64,000 bases of DNA from Girardinichthys multiradiatus (GCF_021462225.1 NC_061811.1:10255663-10319662); one strand, 5' to 3'; numbered from the stretch's first letter, positions 11,830 to 24,207 are shown. Numbers and translations are program-made. The notes: generated from the letters alone by a model not told the origin.

Positions 11830-12060
11830 ATCAGTGCTGATCTGATATCCACGTGGCTCCCAACAACAGCGCTGGGGCCCTGCAGATAATTAATCTATTT
11901 AGCTGAGGGGGTGGAAAGCCACCCATCGCTGGGTCAGATAAGTTTGTGGATTTTAAAGTCATCCAGTCCCTCAATGGCACCAAACTGTGCAATATTCTAA
12001 TGTCATTAATTACTATTTCCGATTGGATGGTCTCGGCTGTGTCTGGACCAGCTGTTTCAT
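11830..12060. promoter_or_regulatory. Candidate conserved non-coding element with homeodomain-type motifs
   Basis: The block contains GATAATTAATC near 11885, TCATTAATTAC near 12003 and the CCGATTGGAT motif near 12018 (a CCAAT box in reverse), in unique sequence without coding potential. Clusters of ATTA/TAAT cores are common in developmental enhancers, so enhancer activity is an inference. Confidence 0.28.
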
Positions 12061-13489
12061 CAACCGTGTGTGTGTGTGTCTGTCTGTGTGTAAACGAGAT
12101 GCCCACATTCATCCCTGCATCATAGGGGTACATTATTAAAAGTAACTGCAGTAATTCAGTCCATCAGTGCAGAGCAATGTGTGTCTGTTTGTATGCCTTT
12201 ATGACTGGGCATTAAAGAACAAGAACTGGATGCATCATTGTTGGCACCACATGGCTCATGGTAGCACTCACCTTTTTTCCAGCTGTCCCACATATTCAGA
12301 GAGAGGATTCAACAGAGACATTAATTTTGCAGTAGTCTGTCAATATTTTTACATCCTTTAGAAGCTCAGTCAATCCTTGACGTTTTTCTTGAGGTCTTGA
12401 AGTCTTTATCCCACTCACTTCCATCTGAATGCCAATGTTGAAAAAGCCCAACATGATGGCAACAAGATCCCGAAGCTCACTGGTCACTCCTGGACATCCA
12501 GAGTGTTTTATTTGTAGTGTTTATATTCTTCTTTTAACCACCCAGAACTCTACAATTTCATCAGATAATTACATAAGAAAGTCAGCAATGCAATTACTCT
12601 TAAAAATGCAATATTATAGTCGTCTGGTTAACAATACAAAGTCAGTTCAGTTATATTAAAGTCAATTTAAAGTCAATTCAAAGTTATATTTTCAAGCCAT
12701 TTCAGTTATTTCCACAACATTAATAGAGTTCAACCCCAATCCAGCTTTTAAACACAAAATAAAGGAAAAATAAAAGCCACAGTTCTGGCTTTACAATGGA
12801 CTTACCGCTACACCGCAACCAGGAAAAACAACTAAACGAACATCTCTTAGCACTAATTCATGCTATTTAGCAGATTTTCAATGGATCATGTGCTCATACA
12901 GTGTGGAAGCTTAAAGCTTTGTTTGGTAGATTAAAAGTGTTACTATTGTTTTTACCATTGGGAAAATGAATTCGGTGTAGATTGTTCTGGGCATAAGGAA
13001 ACAGTCACTCTGTATGCAAGGCCTGTCTGGGAACAAATTTGATAAGGAAAAGTTCTTGGTGTGAGGAAAGACTAATAGACTTGTTATTGTAGAAGCGAAC
13101 TTGTGGGATGGATAGAAACAGACCACCCTGTTCAGCTTTTTCAGCAGTGCTTGGTGGAAATTGGTATCAATCCTGTGATGACCGCTTCAGGAAAGAGAAA
13201 TCCAACTGGATTTTAACACGAAACCTTCCTACAGTGAACTCATCTGATGGCTCCACTGTGATGTCATTTATGCTTCCTGAATGTTTTTTGTTTGATGTTT
13301 GCTGCTGATGTGGCTTGCTTTGCTGCATGACTGAAGCAATGGGTGAGACTGAAATGTCCAATGGATGTAGGCTGGAAGGGATGTCATCACTACACATTGT
13401 TTAAAGTTGGCAACACCAGTAAACCTGAAATAGACACATAAAGATGTTCAAGAATGTATATTGTTTACAGGGATAGAACCTACAAAGAG

Positions 13490-13935
13490 TTCTATCACTG
13501 TGTCCCAGCATCTTCTCCCGGTGGAAAATGTGCCTGAAGAACGTCCTGGAGGCATCCTGATTAGATAAATTGCCTCAAATGACTCCGATATGGAGGAGCC
13601 TTAGCTCTTCTTCAAGGTCCTCACAGATGATGAAACTTCACAGACCTATCTCTAAGGCAGAGTCTAGCCAACCTATGGAGGAAGCAAACTTTAGCTGCTT
13701 GTATCCCAGATCTCTATTCGTTTAGCCATGATGACTAGTAAATTCAGAGCTTCTCAGTTTGATCTTAGTTCCTTCTTCACCACCACAGACCAGAGAAATG
13801 GCATAACTGCAGACAAAACCCTGCAACCTCCCTGTTCATCTCCCACTTCAACCTACCATCACTCACAAAAAAACATCATGATACTTTCATTCCTTCCAAT
13901 ATTCATCTAGAGGGAGCATTCCACCTTTTAAACCA
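13490..13935 (-). pseudogene. Decayed LINE reverse transcriptase C-terminal fragment
   Basis: Read on the minus strand, successive frames give pieces such as RMPPGRSSGTF and SVICEDLEEELRLLHI, which match the end of a LINE polyprotein common in teleost genomes. There the C-terminus carries a VIREEL...LLHIERSQ...MPPGR series after the reverse transcriptase. The copy is broken by several frameshifts and stops and keeps no catalytic motif. The segment ending near 13930 (GGGAGCATTCCACC) corresponds to the upstream KYLGV-type region. A second, more decayed copy of the same region is at 55866-56200. Confidence 0.6.
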
Positions 13936-15339
13936 GAATATTAAAAAATGTAAACCTGCAATAAATAATAAGAAAAAAATGGTGCCCTGTGTGAAGATCT
14001 GCCTCTATGATTATCACAGTTGAAGTAAATATTGGCCCTTACATGTTGGTGTCAGATTCTGCATCTGGTCAGCAGGAATAGCAGAGTTTCTGAGTAGGAA
14101 ACTATCAGATAAAAAGACAATACTGTGGCTTTGTGGCACCTCAAAGGACCGACTGTACAGATATGGGTCTCTGCTTCGTATCATCATATCATTTCGACAC
14201 ATCATGCTCAAGATGTTGCATGAACACATCTACAAGAACATAAACAATTTTTATGTAATGATTATTGGAAGAGGGCAAATTTAGGAACTTGACAATAATT
14301 GTATGTTTTGTTGTATTTATTAACCCAACTTTGTTTACAGTGTTTCAGGGGATCAGTGTCTCCTGTAGACATCAGAGGGACATTAGAATCTCTGACCAAA
14401 GATTTTTGCACATTCCAGGCATGCACTGGTGGGGGGCTGGGGGTGGAGAAAACGGAAACAGTGAGGGAGGGTTGCTCCTGGGTTCCCAGCTCTGACATTG
14501 TGAGTGTCAGACTCCGATCACTTTAATCAGAGCGAGGATATGCATGATAAAACGGATAAGGGACTTTAATCAAAAAAATTCGCTGGTCTGGAAACGTGAC
14601 ACACTCCGACAAGCACGCCTCACCCTCCCCTCCCCACTCCATCAACCCCCAGTGTCACCACCACCACCACCCCGGTCTGAGCACACCATGAATATGCATG
14701 GGCCAGCCAAGAGATGGGTCGCACATTAAAACTGAGCAGTGAAGGAAAGGAAAACAAAATATATATACACACACACATACACACACATATTAATGCACTA
14801 CAAATATTACTCTGCATCTTCAAAACCCATACAATCAAACCAGAAAATGTGGAGCAGCTGCAGTTCCTCTATTCACATTTTCTCTTTATTACATTTTCAT
14901 ATGAGTCATGTTCCCACCCAACAGAGGGGGCTTCTGTATGCTGGTTAATGATACATTACATGTGTTGGCATTGGCATGCATACGCTTGGCCTGACATGAA
15001 ACATAAATACCCTCATTTGGATCAGCTTATACATTCACTGTACATGAGTTTGTGTGGAGACATTATAATGGGACAGGACAGAGCATGGTGCTGCAGAACG
15101 CTGCAGGAATCAGCGGAACAGACATCCAGAATTTGAGCAGCTGCAGGTTGTTGAGGTGATAAAAGCAATATAGTTAACTGTCGACCAATCAGTATACTTC
15201 TTATTAGATCTAAGGTAATAAAGAACTAGATTACAAAGTTATTGATAAAGTATTTAACCTCTTTGTAACCTATGCTGTTTGGTTTCTACACACACCATTG
15301 AACTCAGGCAGCAACCTATTTTTAGGAAAACGTACAATA
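13936..15339. other. Unique sequence, no gene recognised
   Basis: 14340-14720 is a less AT-rich, non-repetitive block containing GATATGCATGATAA near 14536 and a CACCACCACC run near 14655. It could be regulatory, but nothing firm supports that. A TA/CA dinucleotide patch lies at 14758-14792. Confidence 0.4.
14758..14792. repeat. Imperfect (TA)n(CA)n microsatellite
   Basis: Short TA run followed by CA units interrupted by T. Confidence 0.8.
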
Positions 15340-15989
15340 CTTGTTGGATAAGGGTAGTTGTGTCAGTAGGGTCTTCTTAGACTCAAAGAAGGCATTTGAT
15401 ACAGTTATCAGATTCCTTTATCTAAACCTGAAATTTTCAGAACAAGCTATTTTTGGATGCAATCCTATTCATTGGACCAGTCTTGTTTACACTTTAGACT
15501 AATGATTAGTCAGATGTTTGCAAAAATGTTTAAGTTCAAATATGCAGACAACTTGGTGATTTTCATACATACACAAATGTGTGATATGTGTCACATCAAC
15601 TTTAAAGAATAATAAAAGACAAATACTTTGTATTGTGTGTAACATTTCCCATTTTAAGAACATGGAAAACAAAAATGGCAATTTGCATCAGGTACCTGTG
15701 CTGCCAGAACATCAAATCCTGGGAAAATTTTAGGTTTTGTGTATTAATCTTTACATTTTTCTATGCTTTATGTCTTATTTATGTAGTTTAGTCTAGTCAA
15801 GTGTTGCTGGTTTTAAATTTCATCTATAGAAAGGTGTTATCTTTTACGTTTTTTTCTCCTCTGGTGTTAAAATGTCTAAATGCCTTAAAGTATTGATGGA
15901 AATTAGCCTTTTGGCCAAATCTGGTGCAGTCTAATCTGGTTCATTATTGTGCATTGTATCATTTTACAAACAAAATTAAATTAAATGTC
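15340..15989 (+). pseudogene. Rex1-like LINE fragment: decayed reverse transcriptase plus 3' end
   Basis: Two reverse transcriptase motifs are readable in different frames. RVFLDSKKAFDTV at about 15369-15407 corresponds to motif A with its catalytic Asp. KYADNLVIFIH at about 15538-15570 corresponds to the YADD box, with the second Asp changed to Asn. Between them a GPVLFTL piece (near 15477-15497) is followed by in-frame stops. The distance between the motifs is shorter than in intact elements, so there is also an internal deletion. The remaining 400 bases are AT-rich and end in AAATTAAATTAAATG, a LINE-type tail. The SINE next to it is inserted into or just after this tail. The clade name is from resemblance. 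Confidence 0.6.
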
Positions 15990-16368
15990 ACAAAATAAAC
16001 GAGGGCTGCACGGTGGCACAGTTGGTAGCACTGTTGCCTTGCAGCAAGAAGGTCCTGGGTTCAATTCCCAGCCGGGGGTCTTTCTGCATAGAGTTTGCAC
16101 ATTCTCCCCGTGCATGTGTGGGTTCTCACCGGGTACTCTGGCTTCCTCCCACAGTCCAATGACATGCCTGTTAGGTTAATTGGTAACTCTAAATTGCCCT
16201 TAGGTGTATGAGTGTGTGCGTGGTTGTTTGTGTGTTGCCCTCCAATGGACTGGTGACCTGTCCAGGGTGTATCCTGCCTCTTGCCCATAGACTGCTGGAG
16301 ATAGGCACCAGCTCCTCTGTGACCCACTATGGAATAAGCGGTAGAAAATGACTGACAAAATAAACGAG
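15990..16368 (+). mobile_element. tRNA-derived SINE with 14-bp target-site duplication
   Basis: The body (16004-16354) begins GGCTGCACGGTGGCAC. It has a polymerase III A-box-like TGGCACAGTTGGTAGC and a B box GGTTCAATTCC about 40 bases further on, so the head derives from a tRNA. It ends GGTAGAAAATGACTG. The same 14 bases, ACAAAATAAACGAG, flank it at 15990-16003 and 16355-16368, a signature of LINE-mediated retroposition. The flanks are identical, so the insertion is not very old. A partial copy of the same family is at 58341-58490. The 64-codon and 107-codon frames across it are chance frames. Confidence 0.88.
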
Positions 16369-18904
16369 TTATTGGTAAGTCCAAAACAATACAGTTTTAC
16401 AGCAAAGGTGCAAAAATATTACTATGATAACAAAGAAGAAGCTAATGTTTTGCTGATGAGCTAACAAAGTTATTTGTATCCTGAAATCTAAGATCTAACT
16501 GGATCAAACAGTGCTGCACAGTGCAAACTTTGACAATAAGTCACTTTAGGTTTTATGAAATAACAAGAAATCAAACAAAACACCAAAATCTCTGGTGGTC
16601 CTACCATGCTTGTTGTGTCTACCATTTTAACTGTTTTCAGTATTGTTCAGCAGTCTGTCTTTGCATCAAGCTGCAGAACTATGGTGCTGTTTGCCACCAT
16701 ATGACCCCTGAACCCCTCTCAGCCCATCTAGCTGCAGTAAGAACAACATTCAGGTCAGTGTCACTTTAGCTTGGACAGCTGCTCGCTCTTCCACACATCA
16801 GAGCTAATGAAGTGTGTTCCAGTGCCATGGAGGGACCTTTAAGGGAGTGGCAACGACTCAGTCACGGTGTAATTGGTTCCTGAGCTATGCTAATTAATTA
16901 GCACATACACGCATTTCTGAGCGGGTCGTACATGCCGAGCCAGATGGTGTAAAAGAAAACACGTATGTGCGTGAAGTGCTATCAGGGAATGAATAAATAG
17001 TACATTGCAGGCGTAGCTGCTGACATTAGCATAATATATTGGCTTCAATGCCGCAGACAATAAAGACAATTAGCTGCATGGTGGCGGGAATACTTCCTGA
17101 GAGCCCCCACTTCAGAGACGAATGGAATCTCTGGCACATTTTCAACTGTGATGGCTTCACGCTCTCCGTCAGCTTACTGTCCATCAGGACTTCACATGTG
17201 TGTGTGTTCCTGGTATAGGTACCTAAACTGGATTTATTCCAGTTTAACCTCCCCAATCATCAGAGCCAGTTCCTACTAAGACTTTGATTACAGAAAAATA
17301 CTTTTTCAAATATCTTCAAGCAGGATACAGCTGGATCAGGTCACTCTCAGCTGAAAGATAAAGGAGGAATGGAGCACTGTGGCAGCTTTTTAACAGAAAA
17401 AGAAACTAATTTAGCATTTTAGTGTCATCAGAGTGAAGAGGTCCAGTGATTACAAAGGGTCCTAACTAGATGAAATAATCTAGAAGAATTTAAGACGGCA
17501 CCATGATGAACCCTGGTCAAATTTTGTAAATGACTGAGAACATTTGCTTCATTGCCTTTTCTTAGTTTGCTTTGTGAAACTCTGGTGCCTCCTTAATGAA
17601 TGTAAAAAAGATTATCCTCTCCCAAAACTCCAAAATCTTTGCTTGTGATGGATGTAAACATATGAAGTCAGTGTGAGCAGCCTTTATTTTAACGGCTGCT
17701 CCAACTGACTTGTCCTGAGGTGGATACTTTGTTGTTGCTTTCATTTGTTTCATTTAAAATGGTTGTATTTTATTTCTTTCTCTGCTGCAAAATTCTAAGA
17801 TGTGTTTTAATTTTAGTTTCACAAAATATGCCTCCTTATTAGGTTCAGAAAATTAGGTAACTGGTTAATGTTTCGGATACACTCCACACAAGATTAAGGG
17901 CCAACTATGACCTCTGGGACCTGCACAGCCTACAAAAAAGGCTTGTCAAATTCAATAACTGAAGACATGCTTTGTTTTTTCAGCATTTTATGCTGTTTGC
18001 CATTGTTTCATGGTAAATTCCTTATTGTTGTTGTTAGGTTTTGAGATGAGGAAACTTAAAATACTCTGGAGCTGCGCATCAATAACTTGGCTTATGTACA
18101 CCGTCTTGTTTATCCTCATTACAGAGAACACAAGTATTTGCTATCAAACATGCAGAGCATTTGAGCAGCTTGGATGTGGGGTTAGAGCATCATTTTAGCA
18201 CTGAAGAAGGAAATCTGTGTGACCTATCGAGTCATACTTTGTTTTGCAGTGGTTTTACACTGCAGTTCTGTAAGCCCCGTCTGGATTTATTTGTGCCTAA
18301 CTGTCAGTGAAGGGCCATGTGAACCCACTGCGAGCTGTGATGTTCACCAGTTTTTATATGCTCAATCTGCAGTTGGGAACACAGCGGGGGGAATTTTGTT
18401 GGTCATTTCTTGGCAATGTGAAAGGTGCCACAAGTATTTTTGACTGCATTTGACTGTCCCACAAGCACGGCTTGAGCTCCATGGTTTTGAGCCATGACTA
18501 GATGTTGCGCTACATTATGGGGAATATATTTTGCAATTGGCATGAGTTTTTTATAACTGACTGATATTAGACTTTTTGAATTGCATTATATGGTCAGTGG
18601 GCCTTGAGCCGTCTTTTAACGTGAAGACAATTGTGACGCTGTTACGTTCTTAGGTTTTCTTTCTGCTGTTTTCCACATCTTTGAGATACAGTTCCACAGC
18701 CTCACCATGCTCTGTATGGAGGGAGCACTGTTCTACAATGATCATGCCCTGCATGCCCATAATTGTTTGGACTTCAGCCTGGTGTGACTTTCTGAATGCA
18801 TATGGATTCAACAACTTTCTAAAAGACCACACCATGCCAGCACATCATAGTTATCACATCTGTGCTGTTTCTTGGCCCCCTCACCATCTATAAAATTTCC
18901 CTAC
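16369..18904. other. Repeat-poor sequence without a recognised gene
   Basis: Apart from the candidate element at 16800-17210, I see only AT-rich unique sequence with short chance frames. Confidence 0.45.
16800..17210. promoter_or_regulatory. Candidate conserved non-coding element with palindromic homeodomain site
   Basis: At 16888-16903 there is a perfect 16-bp palindrome, TGCTAATTAATTAGCA. It contains two inverted TAAT cores two bases apart, the geometry of a paired-type homeodomain dimer site. Surrounding sequence is unique, contains further CATTAGCATAAT and GACAATTAGC motifs, and has no coding frame. Enhancer function is inferred. Confidence 0.33.
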
Positions 18905-19335
18905 ACACAGTATCTTGCTAAAGTGTTTTTACCTCCTGACCTATTTCACATTTTGTGTCACTTTTCAGTTGAAAGAAAACTGTAGAGGTGTTTTCAATTC
19001 TTTTTAAGTAAAACAGAAGTGTGACTTGCATTTGTTGTCAGCCCCTGATACCAATAAATAAAATCAAGTGCCATCAATCACCTTTATATTAGTATAAAGA
19101 CAGCCGTTCTGTCAAGGCCTTAATGGCTTTTTTAAGACAAAACTGAACAAGCATCATGAAGACCAAGAATACACCAGACAGGTTAAAGATACAGTTGAAG
19201 ATACGGTGGAGAGCTTAAAGCGGGGTTAGGTTTAAAAACTATATTCTAAAGTTTAAACATCTCACTGTATGCTGTTGAATTCACCATCTGTAAATGCAAA
19301 GAATATGGCACAACTGCAGCCCTTTGGGTGTGATA
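18905..19335 (+). pseudogene. 5' fragment of a Tc1-like transposon
   Basis: The segment shares the sequence order of the element at 54285-55862. It has a terminal region (CTAAAGTGTTTTTACC, then CACATTTTGTGTCAC), a leader with CATCATGAAGACCAAG, and then the helix-turn-helix region of the transposase (GCTTAAAGCGGGGTTAGG, ATCTCACTGTATGCTG, AAAGAATATGGCACAAC). Homology stops near 19335, so the catalytic domain is absent. Multiple indels make it non-functional. Confidence 0.6.
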
Positions 19336-22312
19336 CATACCCCCAAAAGAATTGTTGTTATGTTTGTTATAAAAACGTTTTTCTAAAAACTGATGATTTG
19401 GGTGATTATTACAAACATATCTCACACTTTTCACATTTGTACTTAAGAAAGTGTGGGATATGTTTGCCATTAAAACCATTTTCATTTTCCTTTGATTAAA
19501 TGAAAAGGATGTATCAATAAGCTCTGTATATTGGAGGTTTCTTCACCTCTGCCATCAGTATTATCATCTTGTCAGCATTCATAAGTAGATGTATGGAGAG
19601 TGTGACTTGGTTGTTGCAGCTTTGTAGCACAATCCTATTAGTTGTAGTGAGAGGTGAAGTGGGACAATTTGCAATAACTGCAGCTATCTCAACCCATAAC
19701 TATACAGTTGGTTGGTTTTATGAGTTGAGTATATCTTTAAAATTAAAAACTCTGCTATGTCTATCTGCTCATTTGGAGGCAAATAGAAAGAAAACAGCCA
19801 GTTAATTTCCTCCTCTCTCTTCTCAGTTACAGACTCACCTTCCAGAGCAAATCCTACTAATTTAGGGGCTGATCGTTCAGAGGCCAAGGAGCTTGTTAGT
19901 GTAATGATTAAGTTTAACCAGCCCTCTAAGAATATATGGTCACGCTTCAGCTGAGCAGAACAGTGTAATGGTTTGGAAATGAGACAGAACAGGGAGGAGG
20001 CAGAGGGGAGAAAAGATGAAAAAATCGAGGAGTGTGTCTTTCCTTTTCCTATGACTCAAAGTTTACTGAACAGACGTTTAATCATCCCTGCTGCTCAGAG
20101 GCAAGCAACTGTGGTAAACTGATGAGAAGTGTGAAATTCACACACTGTCTGCCTGCGACTGTCCCTGCAGATAATCAGAATATTGATCCAGTGATTGTAA
20201 GTCACCTCTCACCACCTCTAGATGTGGCCATGCTCATGTGGAGCTTGTTTCTGCACAAGCTAAGGTTTAATTATTGATTGGTGTTTGCTTTGAAAAGGCG
20301 CAGGTAAGTTTATAAAGCTGGTGTGTGTTGAAAGTCTTTATCAGCATCATTTCACATCAGTGTCGTTACTTCTGGAGATTTATGAAGAGAAGCTACAGAA
20401 GAAGTAATGTTTCCTAAGTAGCAGCATTAAAATGACTGAACAGAGGTGGCATGGGCCTTTTAAAGTACATTTAATTCTATTGAGGTTTCAATGACAAAGA
20501 AACAAAGTAAAGATTGAAAATAACTAAATAACCTTTAGATATAATCAGCAAATTGCTCCACTGTTTATCAGGGCTATATTTGTTCTCACACAAGTCCCTT
20601 TGTTTTAAATAGGCTCTCTGATAGTAAATGAAACAGATTGCAGAATTATCAGTGAATGGGCTGTAATTGGACAAAAATACTGATATAAAGAAATGAAGCA
20701 CAACTTTGTTTCTTTGTTGTGCTGCCAAAAATATTTCTGCTCTGCAAATATTTTTTCTGCTGTTTACTGACAGTTGGATGCTCCAGCAACGACCTGATGA
20801 CATCAATTATTGCCTTTTTTGCCTATTCTAGACTCCCTTCAAAGCCCTTTATTTTACAGACCCATAACATATTTGCAGAATTATGTTCAAATCAGACCAA
20901 ACTTTAGCACAGAATGCCAAGAAGGTGATGTATTCTCATTAAAGTAAAACATTGTTAACACTATACTCTTTAAAGCAAGTTAAGGATAAGAGCCGAGTCC
21001 AAAAAGAAAAATATACCCACTATAAGCAAATGTCTGGCTTTATAAATTTTGTTTTACCAAAACCTGACTGATTTATGAACATTTCATTTGTTTCAACACA
21101 TTGCACATGCATACAGACAGCTACAGCTGCTGCAGTATGAAACTGTGATTTAATGAAGGAAAACAGTCAATCTGTTCTTCTACTGTGAACAGATTTTACA
21201 GTAAAATAAATAAAATATGTGACACCACCTTCGGTGTAATGTGATGTTTTCCGGCTGCTTCTTCCAGGATCTATTGTCTTAGCAACATGTTCAGCCCAGT
21301 TTGCTAAACTTTTAAGTTTTTTTCCAGAACACATATGGTATTTTCAACCTTGATGTGTACAAGAAACATGTGTTGGAGCTTTAAATGCCAGATAAAAATC
21401 CAGTTCATTTCTTTAACTCTTGAGTTCTGGTGGCAGGATAATGTGTGGATGCAGACAGCACACTGCGTGTTTTAATATGACTCCTACACATAAACTGTCA
21501 GATGTGTCCTCCTGAGCAGAGTGGTTTAACAAAACCAAACCAGTTTAATTGATACACTCTCCCGTCTTCAGCTGTTTAAAGGCCAGCATGGGAAATGTGG
21601 TGAACAGTTGGCGACAAACGAGGACTCTATGAAGCAAGTTATGTTCAGAAGTGTCAAACCTGTTGAAAACAAAAAAACTCAACTCCAACGCCTCCGCTCC
21701 TTTCCACTGACAGGAATCGGAGTCTTCCTGTTCTTCCTCTTCCAATTATAAAAGGAGCTGTGAGTATTCTATCACCAGCTCGCAGACGACTTCCAGCAAC
21801 ACTGCCGTGATGGCCGGGGACACGGCACGCAAATTACAATTAACCACTAATCCTTAACAGACGAGTTCAAGATGGCAATTTAATTTGCCCTCAGCTGCTT
21901 CATTTTTCTTTCTCCAAATCTTTTTCGCAATTTTCCTCCCTGCAGTCCCAGGTGCCAGAGCAACTTTGAAGAAGTGAAGATATCAATAGTTTATTGGCAC
22001 AGAGTATTAATTTAACAGGGGCAATAATATTTTTTCAGACACTTGGCGAGAAGCGGTTTTGAAGGATTTAAGAGGTTTTTATCCACAGCGGAGATTAGTT
22101 GGAAAAATAATGAATTTGGGAGCAAAAGGGAGAAAAGGCATTAAGGAGAACTTTGCGGAAGATAACTGGAGAAACTGATAAAAGGACCTCTGATGATACT
22201 TCAATGTGTTGTTATTTAGAAGCAATGAACAAGCAATGAAAAACTTTTGAGTCTTCATTCAGCCTTTAAAGTAAAGTACATGAACAATTTTAGGCCTTAA
22301 TGAAGCTCCTGT
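19331..22312. other. Unique sequence with one short hairpin; no gene
   Basis: A hairpin lies at 19413-19465 (18-bp arms, one T/G pair, 17-base loop). Frames here are short and unremarkable. The segment 21780-22110 is entered separately. Confidence 0.4.
21780..22110. promoter_or_regulatory. Candidate conserved non-coding element
   Basis: A non-repetitive block with ATTACAATTAACCACTAATCC near 21832 and GGCAATTTAATTTGCC near 21874 (itself an imperfect palindrome). It has no coding frame. The call is by texture and motif clustering only. Confidence 0.27.
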
Positions 22313-22875
22313 TGTCAAGTTCTGTGAAGCTGGAGCTGGACCGAAATGCAGGATCAGCAAGGTGACATGGTGTGTAAAATGGTTTAAAGAAAAAAATGCA
22401 AAAACCTGCAGGCAGGCAACGATGTAAAGAAAGCATAAAGGATGGACAGAAAACTGGGCTGAGAGCATGGAAAACAGACCTGGATTCAAGCAGGCAAACA
22501 GTAGAATCCAGTAGAGAATGAAGAATAGAGAGGAGCTTAAATACACTGAGGCAGGGTAGGAAAAAGGCAAGCAAACCAGAAGAGCTAACCATATGAAATG
22601 AAGAGCAGCTGTTGCAGAGAGAAGGTTGAGCAGCTGAAGGAGGAAGACTAATTAACCAGAGCAGAAACTGAAATACAAAAAACCCTGGAAAAACATCTAA
22701 CAGAGAACACACATGAAATAACTCTGAATGTACAAAAAACACAGAAGAATAATCTAAAACACATAATAGATAAGGATGGGAAAATGAATTAAAGGAAGCA
22801 AGACACTAAGAACATGAGCAAAGAAATGATCAAAATACACACAAAAGAAAATCAAAACCCAAACACCTCATAAAG
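22313..22875 (-). mobile_element. Degenerate LTR-like repeat
   Basis: The left end reads TGTCAAGTTCTGTGAAGC, and the body is A-rich on the plus strand in the same style as the solo LTR at 602-1499 (AACAGAGAACACAC, GAAATAACTCTG). The right end fades near CACCTCATAAAG, and I could not find a target duplication, so limits are approximate. Two overlapping minus-strand frames of 103 and 150 codons lie inside and have no recognisable domain. Confidence 0.4.
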
Positions 22876-23597
22876 TTTTAGAACAAGTCCAGTCATATTG
22901 TCTTCAAAGCTTAATGGTGTGAAGATACAGGCAAATATTTTTATAGTGAAATTGGTGCAAAAAGATAAATATCAGCTTCACATTTCGGTTTCAATAGTTC
23001 TAAAAAGCACACCATTAACTCTTTGTGAAATCTCCTCTTTAATGTAAAATATCCTTTGCCCTTGGGATATGTAAAGCTTCTCCAACACACTCTGTCCCTA
23101 CTCCAGTCTGTTTTCTGGCATCATACCCATCATACCAGAAGGCACCTGAAGATTCGCAGACTGAGGGCTTTGGATGCCTGAAAGCCTGTCCACTGACCCA
23201 TTCCAAACTCAGCCCCTGAACCGAGACTTGGCACAAAGAGGGAAGGGGCTGGAATGGTTGGAGGTTTAGATGTGTGGTATGAAGGGTGTAAGCTAGTGGA
23301 GAGCTACAAGGCCTGGCACTGGCTGGAGTGCCCAGGCATCGGCAGGCAGGCCTGGGTGAATGCGTCAGGTTGATTTGTGATGCTTGCCCTGATCACTGAC
23401 CTTGGGCTGGACTCCACCTGTCTGTCATCCAATTGGGCCTAATCCCTCTGCTCCTCCTGGCAAATACTAAAGAAAGAGCAGGGTGAGGCGAAGGGGTAGG
23501 AGATGAAGGCAGTCCCTCCAGGTTGTTGTTTATTAAGGAGCTTCTGTATGGAACAAATGAGGAGGAAACTAACAAGCTTCTATAGGCACGACTAGGC
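22876..23597. other. Unique sequence, no gene recognised
   Basis: AT-rich to 23040, then a more GC-balanced block (23220-23470) that is not repetitive. I see no coding or RNA signal. Confidence 0.4.
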
Positions 23598-23972
23598 ATA
23601 TTTATTTATACAGCACATTTCAGCAACAAGACAATTCAAAGTGCGTTACATGATGATAAAAAAAATTATTTACAGTGACCAAATAACTTAAAAAGTACAT
23701 TGCAGTGGCATGATAAAGGACAGTGAAAAAAGGTAAAGAAAAGTTGGACCACAGATTAAAATGAATTAATTTTTATGTTTTAGGGCTGAACAAGAAGCCC
23801 CATGTCTTAAAATCTCATGTTTTAACCCATTAATTGATACTCTCAGTGCTTTTTGGTACATATTAATGGCACATAAGAACTGAATGTTTGGTTCTGATTC
23901 TGGTGATACAGAGTAGACTTGAACCAGAAGACCTGAGTTGTCTGGAAGGTTGATACAACAACAAATCTTTAA
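23598..23972 (-). mobile_element. 3' terminal part of an L2-type LINE
   Basis: The plus strand begins ATTTATTTATACAGCACATTTC and continues with AAGACAATTCAAAGTGCG. I recognise this as the reverse complement of a teleost LINE 3' region that is normally contiguous with the reverse transcriptase segment now found at 25646 onward. The two parts are separated by about 1.67 kb of unrelated DNA. Confidence 0.5.
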
Positions 23973-24170
23973 CATGGCTGCGACATTGAATTTTCATGAT
24001 AAATCCAATTACATTTATGGAAAGGAAACATTGATAAAATATTGTAAAAGTAAATTCATGCCACTGAAATGAACAGTTAAGATATATGGTCAGAAATGTC
24101 ACTAAAAAGGCATTCCCAGACTACTCCTATACGATTTTGTTGCACACTTTTATGAAGTCAAACAGTCAAA

Positions 24171-24200
24171 GCAGTCAGTTTATGCACATAAACTGACTGC
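24171..24200. repeat. Perfect 14-bp inverted repeat (hairpin)
   Basis: GCAGTCAGTTTATG and its exact complement are separated by two bases. It lies 8 bases upstream of the ATG of the frame at 24208. Confidence 0.9.
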
Positions 24201-24207
24201 AGCTGCA

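Larger units (their letters stand above)
8836..13489. other. Long repeat-poor intergenic stretch
   Basis: No gene is recognised. The stretch holds three segments that look like conserved non-coding DNA (entered separately), a short GT/CT dinucleotide run at 12065-12090, and a weakly repetitive AT-rich patch near 12640-12740. Everything else appears to be unique AT-rich sequence. Confidence 0.45.

Noticed and set aside
16004..16080. Possible tRNA gene (A and B boxes present)
   Set aside because: The boxes belong to the tRNA-derived head of a 350-base SINE with target duplications. A cloverleaf with a proper acceptor stem is not formed.
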